Assembly: GCA_963930645.1 (NCBI GenBank) | Contig: OZ005655.1 | Coordinates: forward strand, 137,315,456 to 137,379,455 | DNA from: Salticus scenicus | Taxonomy: Eukaryota > Arthropoda > Arachnida > Araneae > Salticidae | Direction: 5' to 3' | Length of the DNA: 64,000 nt | Part shown: piece after piece, positions 58,030-64,000 of the stretch | How positions within the stretch are numbered: position 1 is the stretch's first letter | Layout: the number at the start of each line of letters is the position of its first letter | Program-made: the position numbers and the translations under genes | The notes under the pieces: generated by a model | Seen by the model: the letters and a program-made list of their open reading frames with translations, nothing else | Database searches by the model: none | Told to the model about the DNA's origin: nothing

Positions 58030-61004
58030 TATATATATATGAACTTACAAATCTTAGTAAATAAATAAAATTATGGTAGAATTACAAACCTATAAGGAGT
58101 TTTTCAGAAAATAAACAAACAAAAAATGTTGCTGGAATAAAAGAATCATGTGGATTGTGGCAGGTACAAGCTTGCAAGTATACAATTCCGCCGCGTTTTA
58201 AGTCTGATTCAGTTGGGAAACTTTACCAAGAATGAACAGCGAAATAGAAACTCTTAATTTTGAATATTTATTTTTTTAACACCCTCTACATAGAAGTAGA
58301 AAAAAAAAGATGCTGCTTGAAAATGTGTACATATTATAAAATTACATAGTTATTTACATAGTTTGAAAATCTTTTTTTTTTTTTCTTGGTTAATTTTTCT
58401 TGGTTGGATTTTACTTATCTTTCGAAAGTAAAAAACATATTTAACAGTATATAACAAAGTAGACTATTTAAAAATAAGAAACTATTTCGTGATGAGAAGG
58501 CACTTTGTGAGAAAAAAAAATCTTTACAAATAGAAGCTTCACCGAAAATTAATAACTTACATTAAAATTTGAGAACATAAAATGTATTTTTTATGTGTGG
58601 GGAAAAAACCCTTTGTAGAGCGCATAGTCAGAAGAAATATTCGAATAATAAATTTTAAATGAGAACAATAATGGTCTACCATTTTTCAGTTATATCTCTA
58701 GAGAATCACTCGCGAGGAGAGGAGATTCTCTACAAAGGATTGTTTTAGGCGAAGTGTTAACATTTTATAAAAACAGAATGTCAGAAAGCCAAGTAGAAAG
58801 ATGACGAAAACAATACGAAAGTTAGTAAATGAAAAAGTGAATGTATTATTATCAGGGGAAGATAGAACATTACTTTTAAAAAGAGAAAATTGATAAGCAA
58901 TACACATTATTTTAGAATATTTTAAACCTGCATCTTTGAATAGGTAAAATATTATATATATGTATAATTAATATTTTTTGCTAATCATAAAGAATTGGTG
59001 AAAGAAGAATAAATAATGGATTATAGATTTAAGACGAAAGAATGAGTATTAGTATTTTTTAAGAATTAAGTATAATTATTTTGTAATTCATCTTTTAGTT
59101 TTAAAATTTAGATATTGCATGTGTATGAAATAATTTTAATAACACGTAATAATGGGCATTGGGAGATTTTTTTCCATTATTATTTGCAATTAGATTGCTA
59201 CCAATATATACTTATTTTTGAGAATAATTCGATTGCTAATAAATAAAAAAACAGATTATTCTTAATAATTAAGTTTTCGAACATGACGAGAAACTGTATT
59301 AAAACCATTCACTAAAATACTTGAAGTTCCATGGCTCCTACTATTTAAATTCTATCAATTCTATTTTAATGACTTAAATACGATATAAATAATGAATTAT
59401 TCTGTAGATTATTTTTATGCTAATATGTTAAATTTATTTATTTATTTCATAACCGGATGTTTGAAATAGCTCGATAATACCAATAAAACAAAATCATTCC
59501 TCCCCAGAATTACGAAACACGTTGAGATTCTTGGATGAGAATCCCCAAACAAGGACATTATTCATTACACCCAAAAACGCAGTACATCCAGGAAAAATCT
59601 TCTTGGACCACCCGTCAAAGCATGAAAAGGGACACTTAAGAAGATATTGAGACTAAAAATTAACCCGAACTTGAGAAAACAGCGCCGTTCTTATCGTAGA
59701 GTGGTCCAGTGTAACGCTGCGTAACAAGTGCAGGTGGATGGTATAAACTGAATGAGAGAGTGACTGTAGCACCCCCCCCCCTAGTAAGTACAAGGAAAAG
59801 CAGGCACCAGGTAAGAGCATTAGGCAAATCTTGCAGAAGAGAGTTCAAATTAGAAACTAGAGAGATACATGAGAACATGTTTTAGGTTATTGAAGAAAGT
59901 TCTCGAACGTAATGAAAGAAAACCAAAGACGTATACTAAACAAGCTGAATTTGAAATATTTTATCAGTCTTTCAAGAAAAGAGCCAAAATATTTAATCTA
60001 TCTTAAATTGAAACATTTTGCACTGTGAACAAGTGAAATCAAATGAAATCAAATGAAATATATAAATAGAAGGCAAAGATTATGCCAGGAGAGGAGCAAG
60101 GAAATATAATTTAAATTTTCAAAGAGAATTAGCTTCAACTGGCGCAAATCTCTTCTTAACCCTTTCAATCCCACTGGAACATATATGTCCCAATTGCGTT
60201 AAAAGGTCAACCGTCATAGGCAACAAAACTGATGTTGAATGTTGGAGATCATTTGCCATTGGAAAAACCAACATGAAAAAGATGTGCCCAAACAAAATAA
60301 TGAAAAACGAACAGAAGCTATTTGCGCCATGTTTTGCAATGTACCATACATAGAAATGCATGAATAATGCTGAATAGGTGTCGTGCAATAAAATTATTTC
60401 AAGAGCATTGTAAAATTAATTTAAAGCTAGGAAACTGAACTTTTCTGTGTATTTTATATCGTCACCTCATTCCACTAAGACATATGTTTGCCATCTAGAA
60501 AGAACAGTGAAAATGCATGTTCTACTTTCACAATTCCCCTTTTTTATTTTGGAAAATATTGCTATTTCTATTTTATTCGACTTACTAAAGTCCTAATTTA
60601 CTTCATTTTTGGAAAGGAAAAAACTGGAAGTGGGAGAGTTAAACTACTAAATCTTGTAAAAGAAAAAACAAATGGCGAATAGCTTTGCTTTTGATCTAGG
60701 AATTTCAAAAAAAAAAAAAAAAAATTGCAAAATTACAGATTTTTAAAAATAATAACGACCAAAAAATGAATAAGTGCAAACGTTTTGTACTCTTAATACC
60801 TCAGGGTATTAAGAGTATATCATTTTTCTATTTGGAACTGAGTTGATTATTAATTTAGAGCAAAATTAAAAGATAATTTCTTTAATAAATGAAGTAGCCA
60901 TCAGAATATTAAAACTTTTAATTTAGTATACAGCATCATTGAAGCGATAGGGGATATAGGTAAGAAAGAAATTATTAATTGACACTTTAAAAAAATCTGG
61001 TGTG
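58030..61004. other. Stretch without a recognised gene
   Basis: 59480-59900 is less AT-rich, with a C-run at 59770-59781, and gives a 72-codon minus-strand frame (59660-59878) without a known domain. TTAA at 60156-60159 is followed by CCCTTTCAATCCCAC, a piggyBac-like left end, but no convincing right partner was found. Confidence 0.4.
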
Positions 61005-61975
61005 AAGCAATCACACGACTTCCATTACCCGCTATTACACGTATTTTATGCATTTTTGGAGGGATAATGTGTTCAGAAGAGGTAAAAATCACCCAATAAA
61101 TTAGACTCCTAAACCTTTTTCGGTAAGAGAAAGCTGATACTAGTGTGAAAACATGCAAAACCGATTTACATAGCGAGTTAAAAAATAATAAAAAATAATT
61201 GATAGAGTTATTTTTTGAAACACCAATTTCCGAGATCTAAAGCTAACTTACCTGAACAAGATGACTGTTAATTTTCCTGTAATAACCACGTAATACATGA
61301 GAAAAGATGTCTAAAATGGATTTATGTAACAATTTTCAAGAAAATCGTTAGAGCCATTTTTGACATACCAACTTTTACCAAAACTTGGCGTACTCAATTA
61401 ATGACTGTAAAGCAATAATTACATACAAAATGTATTTAAAAGGGAGTTAATGTGGCGAGTTTGAAAAAAAAAAAAATCCGTACAACCGTTTTTAAAGGGA
61501 CGCACTTGCGAGACCTGAAATTCAGCTATTTATGCAGGACGACTATCAATTTTACATAACTAACCAACTATATCATCCGAAAGGACATCTAATAGAGTGT
61601 TTTTATAGCGACATTGAGGAAAAATCGTTAGAGCCGTTTTTCAAATACGGACTTACAGTCCCAATTCTGGTTTCCAATGTGCTGCTTCCGGTTTTCTAAT
61701 TTTCACCAAAATTTGTACACTAGACCTGTCTAAATTCTGAAGTTTCGCTAGTTCTATCTTTATTAGTTTCGGAGATATGATAAGAAGAAGATATCTCACA
61801 TACATACACACGCATACGTACACATACGGTGAATAATTGTCAAAAACTATATATATATATATTGGACTCAGGAGACCTTAAAGCGTGTAAATCAGGTGAA
61901 AACTTGATATCGAATTTTCGGACCGTATACTTCCATTACCTACGGTAGCCTGGTAATGGAAGCAAAATTAAGTAA
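61005..61975 (-). repeat. Interspersed repeat family R, copy 2 (inverted)
   Basis: The reverse complement aligns with 50650-52130, including the terminal CACACGACTTCCATTACCC edge and the CTACCGTAGGTAATGGAAG edge. It has one copy of the 247-bp unit and several deletions. Non-coding. Confidence 0.75.
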
Positions 61976-64000
61976 TTTAAAATCGATAAAAATATCTTGA
62001 TAAACATTAATTACAGTGAAACATTTATCCATTGAGTCCCAAAAAAAAAACAATTATAAGAATCTATCAGCAGCAATTAGCATAAAAACATAGGAGTGAC
62101 ATAAAAAGTCTTACTTTAAGGGGCATAATGCTCTTTTGTATTTTGTGACAATTTCTAAAGCTCCAATGTCTACAATACAAGAAGTTAGTAGTGAAAAAGA
62201 ATAAGTGTTACCAAAAAAAAAAGTTGACTTTTATAACATTGCATGTGTTTAAAAAGAGACAGTAACATCATCAAAGGGAATAAATAACATTGACCTGTAA
62301 AAATGAAGGCTGTTTTTCACGAATTTCTATAGATTACACTAAATATATTAAAACTACATTTATTATTTACATTTATAAAAAGAAATTTTAAATAGACAAA
62401 AAAAGTTTAGTTTAAAAAAAAGGGACTGCACAGAAGAATTCGGGTATGGTTGAAAGGGACTTTAAACGTATTTAATGTTTTGTTACGCATATTTCAATGT
62501 GCTAAATTTAAATACATTATGTGATGTGCATGCAATTGAGAAACAACATGCAACATACACTAAATTGCGTCGAACACATTCAGTCTATTCCATTTTGCAA
62601 AGCTGGTAGAAGTGCTTTAATAATTTATACCATCTTCGAGAAAAATGTCAATTTTAAAGTTTTCACTTGCACAGTAAGGCATAAATAAGAATTCAGGTCT
62701 TTTAATAAAAATCTTTTCTACGTAGTGTTAATGTTACATCAGATAATTTCGCTGGGTTAAAATCTGCCTTTAATAAAGAAAAGACGCTGATAAGAATGCT
62801 GCGAATTTATGCAAAATCTTATATGTATATGTATAGCTTTTAAATGAAAAAAAGTGTATTTCGCATAGTATTGTGTATGAAAAATACTTATTTTTCGAGT
62901 ACAGGCTAACATAAGAGAATTCTGATATATTAGTGCTACACTTCGCTGGGGTAAAATCTGCCTTTAATAAAGAAAAGACGCTGATAAGAATGTTGTACGC
63001 AAAATCCTATATGTATATGTATATCTTTAGTGACACAAGTGTCATTAATCTGAATAATTTGAAATAAATTTTAAAATTTATTAAAACGTTTAATAAATTT
63101 AAAAATTTATTTCAGATTATTTATTAAAACAGATTTATTGTATAGATTTATTAGATTATTTTGAGATTTATTGCCTTCTTAATAAATATTACTAATAATA
63201 TTATTAATTTTACAATTTATTAAAATATATTTAAAACGTTTAAAATTGTAACTACAATATTCAAAATGTATGTTGGTCGGTCGGTATCTCCATACTCAGA
63301 AATTTGTCAAAAAAAAAAAAAAAAAAAAAAACTCTTTCTGAATCAATATTCGTTTACAGCAGCTCCAAAATTGCATGTGCATTCAGAAAGTTTATAATCT
63401 ACTTTGTTTCTATAATGTACGTGAGAACAGCGCCAAAATTACCCTTATTGGCAATTTTTAGTACTATTTTTTTCATTACGGAAATCATCTCCGCATGTTT
63501 TCTACAGTTTGCAGATGAAATTTGGTTTCATTTAGTTCATTATATTTTACTTTAGATATCTCCAAACGGAGAAAATTCTTTCTTGACTACACTGTGTATT
63601 CGGATTTTGTGTATATTGTGTGTATAGTTGTATGTATGGACCTAAAAACAAATGGTATTCATATAATATTGAAAGGTATTCATATTATATTGCATACAAA
63701 GCGAATGCATGTAAAAAATATATACGTTTATTCCCTTTTGTTTTGAGCAGTCAAAAGTTGCTAAACTACTTCTACCATAAAATTTGCATGTAGACGTAAT
63801 GTATTTGAATTCCCTTGGACATCTCTGTACAAGAATTATTTGTTCGATTTTAACCAAAACATTCTTGTCATAAGATAATGTCACATTCAAGTTATCATTC
63901 GCTTTATATGATATAAGTATAGAATTAATATGATATAAATTCTACTGATAACTTCATATGATATAAATTCTACTATTATATATATATATATTTTAAGATA
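61976..64000. other. AT-rich non-coding stretch
   Basis: No gene is supported. It contains a direct duplication (62748-62840 and 62942-63028) and an A-run at 63309-63331. Short GATATAAATTCTACT repeats lie at 63900-63975, before (TA)n at the window end. Confidence 0.5.
62748..63028 (+). repeat. Direct duplication of ~90 bp, 194 bp apart
   Basis: TTCGCTGGGTTAAAATCTGC, then CTTTAATAAAGAAAAGACGC and TGATAAGAATG...GCAAAATC, occurs at 62748-62840 and again at 62942-63028. There are few substitutions and one short deletion. The intervening DNA is not duplicated further. Confidence 0.85.

Noticed and set aside
59660..59878. 72-codon minus-strand frame with a hydrophobic stretch
   Set aside because: Short, with a C-run coding for glycines and no recognisable domain; likely chance.
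60156..60642. Possible piggyBac-like MITE from TTAACCCTTTCAATCCC to GGGAGAGTTAA
   Set aside because: The left end is convincing but the right end matches only with gaps, so the pair is not supported.

Overview
This window looks like repeat-rich, AT-rich nuclear DNA of an arthropod, most likely a chelicerate such as a spider. That placement is an inference. It rests on base composition, very long A/T homopolymers and dense microsatellites, eukaryotic elements (Ty3/gypsy, Tc1-like, hAT-like, piggyBac-like, tRNA-headed SINEs), and the style of the Tc1-like transposase and of the coiled-coil Gag. I recognise no intact host gene. Almost everything that can be named is a mobile element or its remains.

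Layout. Positions 192-1446 hold a foldback DNA element with arms of about 320 bp and a smaller MITE nested in its loop. About 2357-3460 is a decayed 5' fragment (LTR, primer site, start of gag) of the same gypsy family that is nearly complete further on. Two palindromic MITEs of one family lie at 5277-5486 and 6831-7025, and a third copy is at 49022-49226. A Tc1-like transposon at 7245-8670 has sharp TIRs, TA duplications and a transposase with two nonsense codons; a CACTG-ended MITE follows at 8727-8935. At 10.5-11.8 kb there are two short protein relics: a THAP zinc-finger exon with one stop (plus strand) and a SWIM zinc-finger exon (minus strand).

The centre (26.2-35.8 kb) is a nest. A TA-flanked mariner-like shell (26175-35233) contains a TTAA-flanked piggyBac-like MITE (27002-33875), which contains a 6577-bp Ty3/gypsy retrotransposon (27139-33715). 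The retrotransposon has 632-bp LTRs differing at 9 positions, a 4-bp ATAC duplication, a tRNA-Leu-type primer site, a polypurine tract, an open gag and a pol broken by two in-frame stops. A hAT-like element with an 8-bp duplication sits against the right edge of the shell (35243-35743).

From 37 to 62 kb there are three 1.2-1.6 kb non-coding elements in which the terminal sequence phrase is repeated in both orientations inside the element (37486-38824, 42066-43646, 56787-58027). There is also a SINE with a 15-bp duplication (45678-45933), a TTAA-flanked MITE containing a second hairpin (47122-47364), a TIR element at 52261-53607, a foldback element with arms of about 460 bp (54285-56633), and two opposite-orientation copies of one interspersed repeat (50650-52130 and 61005-61975). 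An 81-bp minisatellite (23776-24290) lies upstream of a Helitron-like 3' end (24771-24796). The remaining stretches are AT-rich non-coding DNA with homopolymers and microsatellites.
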